Shown: piece after piece, positions 1 through 5,113 of the stretch
Layout: every line of letters begins with the position of its first letter
Position numbering within the stretch: position 1 is the stretch's first letter
Origin: a virus
Length of the DNA: 30,576 bases
Reading direction: 5' to 3' (one strand)
IMG/VR virus record: IMGVR_UViG_3300025151_000180
Span: 1-30,576 of that record
The notes under the pieces: generated by a model
Told to the model about the DNA's origin: nothing
Databases searched by the model: none
What the model saw: the letters and a program-made list of their open reading frames with translations, nothing else
Made by a program: the position numbers and the translations under genes

Positions 1-95
1 AGAAAAAGTATATAGTAAAAAAGGAAGCAGACGCATCATTTAGTAAAATACTCAACGGAATACTAGCTGTATTGACAATATTGGTAATGTTATGA
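1..95 (+). CDS. C-terminus of a truncated small membrane protein
   Basis: An open frame (codons starting at position 3) runs in from the window edge and stops with TGA at 93-95. The visible 30 residues begin with charged KKYIVKKEADASF and end in a hydrophobic stretch, ILAVLTILVML, which looks like a C-terminal membrane anchor. The stop overlaps the ATG of the next gene (ATGA at 92-95), the usual sign of translational coupling. The N-terminus lies outside the window, so no family can be named. It could be a small phage membrane protein; the frame is short enough that chance is possible, but the ATGA junction argues for a real gene. Confidence 0.5.
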   Translation, partial: KKYIVKKEADASFSKILNGILAVLTILVML

Positions 96-610
96 TAATA
101 AAATTAACAAAATATAACCTTAAAAAGTGTGAACAGTTTGCAGACGATCAACTTAAAGGCTCTGCAAAACTTTATGCATATAGAGGAGAGTCCTCTAAAA
201 TAAAAATGAGAGAGGATATTGTCATAGGAAAACTAGCTGAAGTAGGTGCTTACAAATATTTCAAGTCTCAAAAACCAGACTTTACCATCTACGAAAGAAG
301 TAAAAAGTCATATAGTGCAGACTTGAAGTTAGGTAACATGAGAATACATGTTAAGAGTCAATCCAAAGAATCAATTAGAAAGTATGGTCACTCTTGGTTA
401 TTCCAGAGGTCAGACCAGATAGTTAGAAATGCTACACCTTTTGATTTCTTAGTGCTGACATCTGTTGACCTTGATAAACTAGAGGTTAATATATTAAAAA
501 TAATAAGAGCTAGAGAGATAAACAAATGGGGAGAGTGTAGAGTTCCAAGATATAGACACTCAAAAGTAGCCCTATATTTAAAGGAGATACAAGATGGTTA
601 CGATCATTAA
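92..610 (+). CDS. PD-(D/E)XK-like nuclease, putative
   Basis: This 172-residue protein has the residue pattern of a restriction-endonuclease-fold enzyme: a helix with GKLAEVGAYKYF (Glu50), then Asp77 in SADLKLGNMR, then IHVKS with Lys88. These would be the E, D and xxK metal-site residues of a PD-(D/E)XK core, with His86 in the usual Glu position. Small stand-alone nucleases of this kind in phages act on host DNA or on recombination and replication intermediates; which applies here is not known. The start overlaps the stop of the upstream peptide (ATGA), and the end overlaps the next gene by 17 bases. The assignment rests on motif spacing only, and a divergent homing-type or inactive protein is possible. 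Confidence 0.55.
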   Translation: MIIKLTKYNLKKCEQFADDQLKGSAKLYAYRGESSKIKMREDIVIGKLAEVGAYKYFKSQKPDFTIYERSKKSYSADLKLGNMRIHVKSQSKESIRKYGHSWLFQRSDQIVRNATPFDFLVLTSVDLDKLEVNILKIIRAREINKWGECRVPRYRHSKVALYLKEIQDGYDH

Positions 611-902
611 ACAGTCTGGAAACCCAGTAGATGAAGGAGACGCTAAAAAATTCTTAGATGAATGGAAAGAAGGGTTTGATAGACTCTTTGAAGCAGGTGG
701 AGACATGGCAGATGTTACTGAAAAAGCTAAGGCATATGAAGAAGAGTTGATAAAAAAATATGATATGGAAAAAAGCGTAGAACTACCTAAGAGTTTAAAA
801 GCATGGAAAAGACTTTTAGAAGAACACCATAGCAGTATTATGGTCGATGTCCACCACAAGACAGGAGACCTCATGTTTGTAATACTAGATCAGGGGCTAT
901 GA
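594..902 (+). CDS. hypothetical 102-residue acidic helical protein
   Basis: No family is recognised. The protein is acidic and mostly helical up to about residue 75, with a predicted amphipathic stretch near 18-55. It ends in a short beta-like segment, SSIMVDVHHKTGDLMFVILD. The ATG at 594 is preceded by AAAGGAG with good spacing, inside the end of the nuclease gene, so the two genes are translated from one message. The overlap and strong ribosome site make it a real gene. The nearby nuclease raises the idea of a partner protein, but nothing in the sequence proves it. Confidence 0.7.
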   Translation: MVTIIKQSGNPVDEGDAKKFLDEWKEGFDRLFEAGGDMADVTEKAKAYEEELIKKYDMEKSVELPKSLKAWKRLLEEHHSSIMVDVHHKTGDLMFVILDQGL

Positions 903-953
903 TGTTAAATTGGTTTTACTATAATGTTATGAAAAGAATACAAGGAGCTAGGA

Positions 954-1199
954 ATGGCAACGAAAAAGATAATGAAACTATCACCAAGAGAATCTCAAGT
1001 GCTACTAAAGATGAAAGATGGTCTGATGATAAAACAAATTGCATTCGACTTGAATTTAAGTCCGAAGACAGTAAGCACATACAAGCAAAGAATCTTGCAG
1101 AAATTAAAGATAGAGAGTGAATGGGACTTAGCTGTATACGTTTCTAATCTAGAGGGTATGAAACCTAAGAAGGATAAATCCAAGTGGTTGAGTTTCTAA
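954..1199 (+). CDS. LuxR/GerE-type helix-turn-helix regulator, stand-alone
   Basis: The 81-residue product is essentially one LuxR-type DNA-binding domain: LSPRESQVL at residues 9-17, the first helix-turn-helix helix around IKQIAFDLNLS (26-36) and the recognition helix around PKTVSTYKQRILQKL (37-51). No receiver or ligand-binding domain is attached, so it resembles GerE-like single-domain regulators. It should bind DNA as a dimer and control phage or host promoters. AAGGAG lies eight or so bases before the ATG. It is the last full gene of the rightward cluster, next to the convergent boundary with the late operon. That position is compatible with a switch of late transcription, but the target is unknown. 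Confidence 0.85.
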   Translation: MATKKIMKLSPRESQVLLKMKDGLMIKQIAFDLNLSPKTVSTYKQRILQKLKIESEWDLAVYVSNLEGMKPKKDKSKWLSF

Positions 1200-1246
1200 T
1201 ATGGTTTGCAATAGGGTATTACATTGGATATTTAATTACGAGGTAA
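1184..1246 (+). CDS. possible 20-residue transmembrane microprotein
   Basis: A GTG at 1184, preceded by AAGAAGGA (about 1168-1175), opens a 20-codon frame that overlaps the last 16 bases of the LuxR-type gene and stops with TAA at 1244-1246. The product is almost entirely one hydrophobic helix (FLIWFAIGYYIGYLI) closed by TR, typical of very small phage membrane peptides. Its end overlaps the convergent RusA gene end by 15 bases. No homology can be judged at this length. The composition and ribosome site are the only support, and a chance frame cannot be excluded. Confidence 0.35.
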   Translation: MVEFLIWFAIGYYIGYLITR

Positions 1247-1690
1247 ATCCTTTATATTCAATGTTACCCTGATTCTAAAATCTTTACCAACTCTTTTACG
1301 AGACCGTAAGTCAACTATGTACTTATCATCAATGTTGAGATTTTTTGCACCATAAGGACTTGGTCTATCATAGAACATGGGTAAAAATACTAAATCTATA
1401 AGAGGTTTCTCTACATTACTAAGGTCATGCGCCCTAGCAGATATACCTCCATCTTTTCTAAACAAAACGTGCTTTGGGTAGAAAAAGGTAAGATCTACTT
1501 TGTAGACATGCTTCTTTGGGTCAAAATGTTGACGAAGCTCTTTTAACTTTTTCTTATTCTCTTTTAAAGCTAGTGCCACTAATACTGAACATGACCATTC
1601 TTGTGCCTCTATTGTTTTATGCCTTTTATCACGGCAAAACATGGCATTTATAGAAAATGGCTTTAGCTTAAGAGTTATTACACGTCTCAC
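1232..1690 (-). CDS. rusA: RusA-like Holliday junction resolvase
   Basis: The 152-residue protein has the RusA layout: an N-terminal strand with KPFSINAMF, a strand at KVDLTFFYP, the signature DLSNVEKPLID at 89-99 and NIDDKYIVDL at 119-127. Asp89, Asn92, Lys95, Asp99 and the Asp121-Asp122 pair match the metal-site residues of the family. At the place of the second aspartate of the E. coli DxDN motif it has Ser91. RusA enzymes are dimeric nucleases that cut four-way DNA junctions, which in phages helps resolve replication concatemers before packaging. It is the last gene of the leftward late operon. The start is GTG at 1690 with no clear ribosome site; a hairpin lies just upstream. Confidence 0.85.
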   Translation of the reverse strand: MRRVITLKLKPFSINAMFCRDKRHKTIEAQEWSCSVLVALALKENKKKLKELRQHFDPKKHVYKVDLTFFYPKHVLFRKDGGISARAHDLSNVEKPLIDLVFLPMFYDRPSPYGAKNLNIDDKYIVDLRSRKRVGKDFRIRVTLNIKDLPRN

Positions 1691-1692
1691 AG

Positions 1693-1710
1693 GACAGTCT
1701 ACACACTGTC
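1693..1710 (-). promoter_or_regulatory. stem-loop abutting the RusA start
   Basis: On the minus strand GACAGT, the loop GTGTAG and ACTGTC form a perfect six-base-pair stem. The stop codon of the upstream 66-residue gene lies in the loop, and the stem ends two bases before the GTG of the resolvase gene, where a Shine-Dalgarno site would be expected. No T-run follows, so it is not a terminator. It may gate translation of the resolvase or make it depend on translation of the upstream gene. Confidence 0.4.
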
Positions 1711-1899
1711 AGGTGATTTTTCTTCTTTCTTTTCTACTATCATTGCCTCTTTAATTTTAGCAACGATTTCATCATCAATCTTGTTGTCAGATTTTTTAGC
1801 TAACTTTTCGAGTAAATAGAGAATGATCTCTTTTACGAATTTCTCAGTTAGTAGGGATGAAATTAAGGCTTTACCGATAGATTTTAATACTTCAATCAT
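1699..1899 (-). CDS. hypothetical 66-residue helical protein
   Basis: The product has an amphipathic to hydrophobic N-terminal half (ALISSLLTEKFVKEIILYLL, about 11-30) and a highly charged C-terminal half with EKKEEKSPDSV at the end. This could lie along or in the membrane, as small lysis-associated or holin-like proteins do, but no family is recognised. AAGGAAAAGAA precedes the ATG, and the start overlaps the stop of the upstream gene (ATGA at 1896-1899). It belongs to the microprotein chain that ends the late operon. A role in lysis is possible only by analogy. Confidence 0.7.
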   Translation of the reverse strand: MIEVLKSIGKALISSLLTEKFVKEIILYLLEKLAKKSDNKIDDEIVAKIKEAMIVEKKEEKSPDSV

Positions 1900-2207
1900 T
1901 TCTTTTCCTTTTTTGCTTTAAGTCTTTTACTTATGTTTTTAGCCAGTTTCCTAGCTGATTCTTTTGACCCTGCTCCCCATGCTCTAAGAGACAATAAGAG
2001 TCTGGTCGGTTTTCCATCTTTATATTCTGGTCCAGGCATGTTCCCCATTCTAGCTAGGAAGCTTGCACGTCTTGGATTGTCTCCACGTTTTACAGGAGGT
2101 CTAAGGTTAGAACCAGGATTTTGTCGTTCATAGGACTTTCTACCTGCTTCATTCAGACCACCTTTTGGGTTCTTTCCTTTTTTTCTGGTCCATGCAGGAG
2201 ACTTCAT
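1896..2207 (-). CDS. DUF6321-like small basic phage protein
   Basis: The 103-residue basic protein carries the run KSPAWTRKKGKNPKGGLN at its N-terminus and NPRRASFLARMGNMPGP in the middle, followed by PTRLLLSLRAWGAGS. From memory this matches the conserved family labelled DUF6321, which is frequent in marine cyanophages and pelagic phages. The conserved aromatic, arginine and glycine motifs suggest nucleic-acid or structural binding, but no function has been established. It is coupled by four-base overlaps to the genes on both sides. The family name is given with moderate certainty; that the gene is real is nearly certain. Confidence 0.75.
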   Translation of the reverse strand: MKSPAWTRKKGKNPKGGLNEAGRKSYERQNPGSNLRPPVKRGDNPRRASFLARMGNMPGPEYKDGKPTRLLLSLRAWGAGSKESARKLAKNISKRLKAKKEKK

Positions 2208-2350
2208 TTCTTCTTCCTTTTATCTAAGTACTTGAAAAAATTAATTTGTTTCTCTCTTTTCATAGCCTGTTCTTTGGTATCAAAAGTACCAAGAGTTTTT
2301 GACCCATCTTTATTTTTTAGTACAAATTTTGAACCCTGTTTAATTATCAT
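2204..2350 (-). CDS. hypothetical 48-residue protein
   Basis: A 48-codon frame from ATG at 2350 to TGA at 2204-2206. The product begins MIIKQGSKFVLKNKDGSK and continues LGTFDTKEQAMKREKQI, a beta-hairpin plus helix pattern (xGSKFVLKNKDGSKTLGTFxTKExA) that recurs in very small phage proteins. The start overlaps the stop of the upstream DUF5872-like gene and its stop overlaps the start of the DUF6321-like gene, both as ATGA. It fills an otherwise empty gap of about 140 bases exactly. The ribosome site is weak (GAAG), consistent with coupled translation. Function unknown. Confidence 0.75.
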   Translation of the reverse strand: MIIKQGSKFVLKNKDGSKTLGTFDTKEQAMKREKQINFFKYLDKRKKK

Positions 2351-2601
2351 TTTTTCTTCACAATTGTCTTAACATTTATAGGACTTTGACCTTTTCTTTG
2401 CCTTACCTTTTCTGCTATTCTTTTTCTTCTGACTGCTGATTGTTTTTGTTTAGCAGACATTCTCATAGCCTTTGACATAGGAACACATTTAGGATATTTA
2501 CCTTTTGACGCATCCTTTCTGCCACATTCAGCAAAAGAACCGTCTTTTTTCTTTCTACCTAAGTCTACCCACTTTTCAGCAAACCATTTTTTAAGGCTCA
2601 T
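2347..2601 (-). CDS. DUF5872-like small basic protein
   Basis: The 84-residue product starts MSLKKWFAEKWVDLGRKKKD and carries FAECGRKDASKGKYPKCVP around residues 23-41, then a basic tail rich in Arg, Lys and Gln. The KWVDxGxxKKDGxxxxCGR and KYPKCVP motifs with two conserved cysteines match what I recall of DUF5872, found in phages and some large viruses. Cys26 and Cys38 could bind a metal or form a disulfide. No role is known. It overlaps its neighbours by four bases at both ends, inside the microprotein chain. Confidence 0.75.
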   Translation of the reverse strand: MSLKKWFAEKWVDLGRKKKDGSFAECGRKDASKGKYPKCVPMSKAMRMSAKQKQSAVRRKRIAEKVRQRKGQSPINVKTIVKKK

Positions 2602-2747
2602 CTGTAGCCACCGCCCTTCTTTTTGTAGGTTCTAACTAACCAAGCATTGGCGTAGGCACTAGGATAGACCTTAAATTTTCTTTTTGCCATAGCTTTAACT
2701 GTGGCATATAATTTAGGGTTAGTCGGTTTTGGTTTTTTATCCGCCAT
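2598..2747 (-). CDS. small conserved phage protein, 49 residues
   Basis: A 49-codon frame from ATG at 2747, with AGAGGATATAAA directly upstream, ends in TGA overlapping the next start. The product reads MADKKPKPTNPKLYATVKAM and then RKFKVYPSAYANAWLVRTYK. The PTNPxLYxxVKxxAKxKFxVYPSAYANAWLVxxYKxxGG pattern recurs in marine phage and giant-virus genomes. It is basic, helical and ends KKKGGGYR, suggesting nucleic-acid contact, though the function is unknown. It is the first gene of the ATGA-coupled run extending to 1699. Confidence 0.8.
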   Translation of the reverse strand: MADKKPKPTNPKLYATVKAMAKRKFKVYPSAYANAWLVRTYKKKGGGYR

Positions 2748-2760
2748 TTTATATCCTCTA

Positions 2761-3018
2761 TTATTGTATTTTTATTATATTAACTATAGAAACCCCTACA
2801 GCTACAAGACTAGACAAAACGCCTATAAATACCAAAATGCCTTGAGCCTTAAGAACATGTCCTTTCAGTGGTTTAACTTCTTCTTCTAACATGTCCGTTC
2901 TTTTTATATGATACTCTAACAAAGTATTATTTACAGCTAGATTTTTGTCAATGCTATCAATTCTTTCATCTATTCTATCTAGTTTTTCTTCTATCCTGTC
3001 CATATGAGCACCATTCAT
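2761..3018 (-). CDS. coiled-coil plus C-terminal membrane anchor protein (XhlA-like)
   Basis: The 85-residue protein has an acidic heptad-like coiled coil (MDRIEEKLDRIDERIDSIDK, about 6-25, continuing to about 50) followed by one hydrophobic segment at about 61-82 (ILVFIGVLSSLVAVGVSIV). This is the architecture of small XhlA/hemolysin-type phage proteins associated with holins. It sits about 600 bases from the three-helix holin candidate, compatible with a lysis accessory role. The start may be at 3018 or at the internal Met6 (3003); neither has a strong ribosome site. The upstream Cys4 micro-ORF overlaps its start and could provide coupling. Confidence 0.75.
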   Translation of the reverse strand: MNGAHMDRIEEKLDRIDERIDSIDKNLAVNNTLLEYHIKRTDMLEEEVKPLKGHVLKAQGILVFIGVLSSLVAVGVSIVNIIKIQ

Positions 3019-3073
3019 TGTTACAAGGTTGTTTACAAAAAGGGCAGTTACTTATCTTTTTTTTCTCTTTCAC
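2975..3073 (-). CDS. Cys4 microprotein (putative zinc-binding), overlapping
   Basis: A 32-codon frame begins with GTG at 3073 and stops with TAG at 2975-2977. AGAGGAGCGAAAAC immediately precedes the GTG, a near-ideal ribosome site. The product has a basic lead (KEKKKIS) and then NCPFCKQPCNNEWC, giving C-x2-C-x3-C-x4-C, followed by a basic tail (QDRRKTR). Four closely spaced cysteines suggest a small zinc knuckle. It overlaps the end of the 59-residue gene by 26 bases and the start of the coiled-coil gene by 44 bases, each in a different frame. It exactly bridges the gap between them. Function unknown. Confidence 0.55.
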   Translation of the reverse strand: MKEKKKISNCPFCKQPCNNEWCSYGQDRRKTR

Positions 3074-3227
3074 GTTTTCGCTCCTCTAACATTTTTTTAA
3101 ACTCTTTCTCTCTTTTTTCATCTTTCATCTTATCTGCTTCTTTGCCTATTTTTTTTCCATACTTCTTCATAAGAGAAGCATATAAGGCTGCTCCAGTTAA
3201 TTTAGCTAGTATTGCAGGTAAAGCCAT
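3048..3227 (-). CDS. hypothetical 59-residue charged protein
   Basis: A 59-codon frame runs from ATG at 3227 to TAA at 3048. The first 20 residues (MALPAILAKLTGAALYASLM) are hydrophobic and could be a membrane-inserting or amphipathic helix. The rest is an unbroken Lys/Glu/Arg-rich helix ending KREREKKDK. The start lies one base past the stop of the 136-residue beta-rich gene, and GGGG lies within its ribosome-site window. No family is recognised. The layout resembles small phage membrane-associated proteins. Confidence 0.7.
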   Translation of the reverse strand: MALPAILAKLTGAALYASLMKKYGKKIGKEADKMKDEKREKEFKKMLEERKREREKKDK

Positions 3228-3228
3228 T

Positions 3229-3639
3229 TTAATACCCCTTTAAATTTACTCTACAACTAGAAATAGCTCCAGTTCCAGTACTACGATCAAAGAATAGTCT
3301 ACCCCAACGTGCTCCTATGTCTGATAAAGCTATTCGGTAAGTAGCGTCTGTAGCTCCTATAGCAGTAGTAGTGTGAGTTACCCATTTGGTAACTATATCA
3401 TTTTCATTAATTCTAGTTACGCCTTCATCGTCTGCTGAACCTTCATCATTAGAAACTTGAAAAATCATGTTACCTGTTGGACCTGCTGCAAAATGCATAT
3501 GAATTTCACCCATGAATGATCTTTCTAGTGGGATAATTTCACTGTATCTATCAGCATTAAGGTTTGCCGCAGCTGTGGATGTGCTAGGGTCTGCCCCATC
3601 TTTTATTACAAGTTCATAGTTGGTAATTATAGCACTCAT
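3229..3639 (-). CDS. small beta-sandwich virion protein
   Basis: This 136-residue protein is beta-rich and mostly polar, with no membrane segment. The central part (TGNMIFQVSNDEGSADD, about 55-71) and the C-terminal part (RWGRLFFDRSTGTGAISS, about 111-128) follow a pattern common in phage structural proteins: a strand with QVSND, then a late RLFF...GTGxI strand. The 127-residue gene at 11747-12130 shows a similar pattern. A minor virion or fibre-associated role is inferred. It overlaps the start of the holin candidate's end by four bases (3636-3639). Confidence 0.6.
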   Translation of the reverse strand: MSAIITNYELVIKDGADPSTSTAAANLNADRYSEIIPLERSFMGEIHMHFAAGPTGNMIFQVSNDEGSADDEGVTRINENDIVTKWVTHTTTAIGATDATYRIALSDIGARWGRLFFDRSTGTGAISSCRVNLKGY

Positions 3640-3926
3640 TCGTCGCCTCCTAATTTCTTTTTTATTTTGTTTTCAATCATCGGTAGTAGCCTTATCCCAC
3701 AATATCCTATAATATAAGAGATAGCTAAAGCTACTTCAGGAGGGAACTTCCAATAAGCCATGATAGCAGGTATAAAAAATTCTGCTGCTACCCATCCTAC
3801 AAATATTGATAATATTAAATCTAAAGGTTTAATCTTTTTATTAACTGCCCAGTTAGTCACTCCTCCACATCCTGCTGAGAATATGCAGCAAAATTTAGCT
3901 CCAAATGTTGCAATTAACCATTCCAT
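3636..3926 (-). CDS. holin candidate, three transmembrane helices
   Basis: The 96-residue protein has three hydrophobic segments: about 3-26 (WLIATFGAKFCCIFSAGCGG), 36-57 (LDLILSIFVGWVAAEFFIPA) and 64-84 (EVALAISYIIGYCGIRLLPM). It ends with a basic tail (ENKIKKKLGG). Length, three-helix layout and charged C-terminus are those of class I holins, which open the inner membrane at the end of infection. Four cysteines lie in or near the helices. No endolysin lies next to it; the only murein-hydrolase candidate in the window is the 840-residue virion protein. Holin is an inference from topology alone. Confidence 0.6.
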   Translation of the reverse strand: MEWLIATFGAKFCCIFSAGCGGVTNWAVNKKIKPLDLILSIFVGWVAAEFFIPAIMAYWKFPPEVALAISYIIGYCGIRLLPMIENKIKKKLGGDE

Positions 3927-4309
3927 TATTTATCCTTTAATTTCTTAACAATTTTCATGACCATACCGCCATGCTTCATCTTTTTAATTTTCTTATCTTT
4001 CATTGCTTGCTTCATGGATTCTTTTCTGTCCCCATCTTTGTCAAGATCTAGAAAGTCAGGTTTGGAACCTCTTTTTGTTCTAAGAACATCTTTAGGTTCA
4101 GCTTTAACAGGAGTGTGAATTACTCCACCTTTTGCATACTCCATTTCCCCACCGTCTTTGAAGCCCATGCCTTTTAGACGTTCAGCTTGACTCTTGTGCA
4201 TCTTTGAAGCTTTCTCTAATTCTTTAGGGATTTTTTTTGCTTCAGGAGTTACCTCAACCTTTCCACCCTCTTTGTATTTCTTCAAAATTTTCTTAGCATA
4301 ACCTGGCAT
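3926..4309 (-). CDS. Lys-rich protein with an incomplete EF-hand-like loop
   Basis: The 127-residue basic protein is low in hydrophobics and has several GG turns (KEGGKVEV, FKDGGEMEYAKGGVIH, KHGGMVMK). Around residues 86-99 it has FLDLDKDGDRKESM, in which Asp88, Asp90, Asp92, Gly93 and Asp94 fit the first part of an EF-hand or dockerin calcium loop. The usual acidic residue at loop position 12 is replaced by Met99, with Glu97 two positions earlier. Calcium binding is plausible but not certain. Similar small GG-motif proteins occur next to structural genes of marine phages. It may be a minor virion protein. Confidence 0.65.
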   Translation of the reverse strand: MPGYAKKILKKYKEGGKVEVTPEAKKIPKELEKASKMHKSQAERLKGMGFKDGGEMEYAKGGVIHTPVKAEPKDVLRTKRGSKPDFLDLDKDGDRKESMKQAMKDKKIKKMKHGGMVMKIVKKLKDK

Positions 4310-4310
4310 T

Positions 4311-5105
4311 TTAATCCTCCTCTATAGGATGTCTATGTTTTATATCTTTTCGTAATTCTAAATATTTATCCATCTTTTCTGGTCTACCTTCTTCAAGTTT
4401 TTCAACTAGAGCTTCTAGTAGTAGTCCGTCTATAGCTCCATAAGCTTTTTGACGATCTTTAATGGGTTTTTCTTTTTTCTCTTTATCATCTAAATGTTTT
4501 TTAGCTAGTTCAAGCTTTAAGACTTTAGCTTCAAAATCCTCAAGGTCATCTTTGTCCCACTTAGCTATTCTATCACTATGATGGACAGAGTGTTTTTCTC
4601 CCTTAATCTCAACCATTTCTTCACCAAAAGCCTCTAAAAAGTAAACATTGTTTTGAGTTAACTCTTTAAGTTTTGATTCTAACTCATCCTTTTTCTTATT
4701 ATGCTTATACAAAGCAACAGTGTCTACAAAAGCTTGAGCTTTTTCAACGTCAAGACTTTCTTTTAAAAACTTAATTATAGTTTTCTTATTCCAAGGTAAG
4801 TGTTTTATCTCTACAACTTTATCCTCTTCGTCTTTAATCTCAATGCAATCACAAAAAGGAAATTGTTTCCAATGAAAAAATTGATGAACCAGAGGCTCTT
4901 GGTATTCTTCCTCTTTCTCAAGTTCACGATTCCATCGTCCATAGGTCTCTAGTTCTTCAAAGTCAACCGAGTCTATAAGCTCTTGGATCTTATCCTCTTT
5001 TTCTTTTTTTTCTTTTTCTAGCCTTAGTTTTTCTTCTTCAGCTAGTTTTAGTTTCTCTTCTTCAGTTAGTTCTATTTCTTCTACTTCTAATTTTTCGTCT
5101 GACAT
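4311..5105 (-). CDS. Glu/Lys-rich helical protein of unknown role
   Basis: The 264-residue protein begins with about 45 residues made almost only of Glu, Lys and Leu (ELTEEEKLKLAEEEKLRLEK), a predicted single helix or coiled coil. A more globular middle follows (QFFHWKQFPFCDCIEIK, about 74-90; LPWNKKTIIKFLKESLD), and then further charged helices to the end. No family is recognised. It lies right after the large fibre gene, with eight bases between. A chaperone or assembly role is conceivable from position and composition only. Confidence 0.65.
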   Translation of the reverse strand: MSDEKLEVEEIELTEEEKLKLAEEEKLRLEKEKKEKEDKIQELIDSVDFEELETYGRWNRELEKEEEYQEPLVHQFFHWKQFPFCDCIEIKDEEDKVVEIKHLPWNKKTIIKFLKESLDVEKAQAFVDTVALYKHNKKKDELESKLKELTQNNVYFLEAFGEEMVEIKGEKHSVHHSDRIAKWDKDDLEDFEAKVLKLELAKKHLDDKEKKEKPIKDRQKAYGAIDGLLLEALVEKLEEGRPEKMDKYLELRKDIKHRHPIEED

Positions 5106-5113
5106 GATTGCTC

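Noticed and set aside
72-99. TTGACA followed 16 bases later by GATAAT, resembling a sigma70 promoter
   Set aside because: It lies inside two overlapping coding frames and the transcript would start after the ATG of the nuclease gene; chance matches are common in AT-rich DNA.
899-1120. 73-codon rightward frame overlapping the LuxR-type gene
   Set aside because: It is a shadow in another frame of the better supported helix-turn-helix gene; low-complexity charged product and no ribosome site. The ATGA overlap with the upstream stop is noted but not enough.
2121-2372. Rightward hydrophobic frame (cysteine- and phenylalanine-rich)
   Set aside because: Antisense shadow of basic, lysine-rich genes, which always give Phe/Leu/Ser-rich products on the opposite strand.
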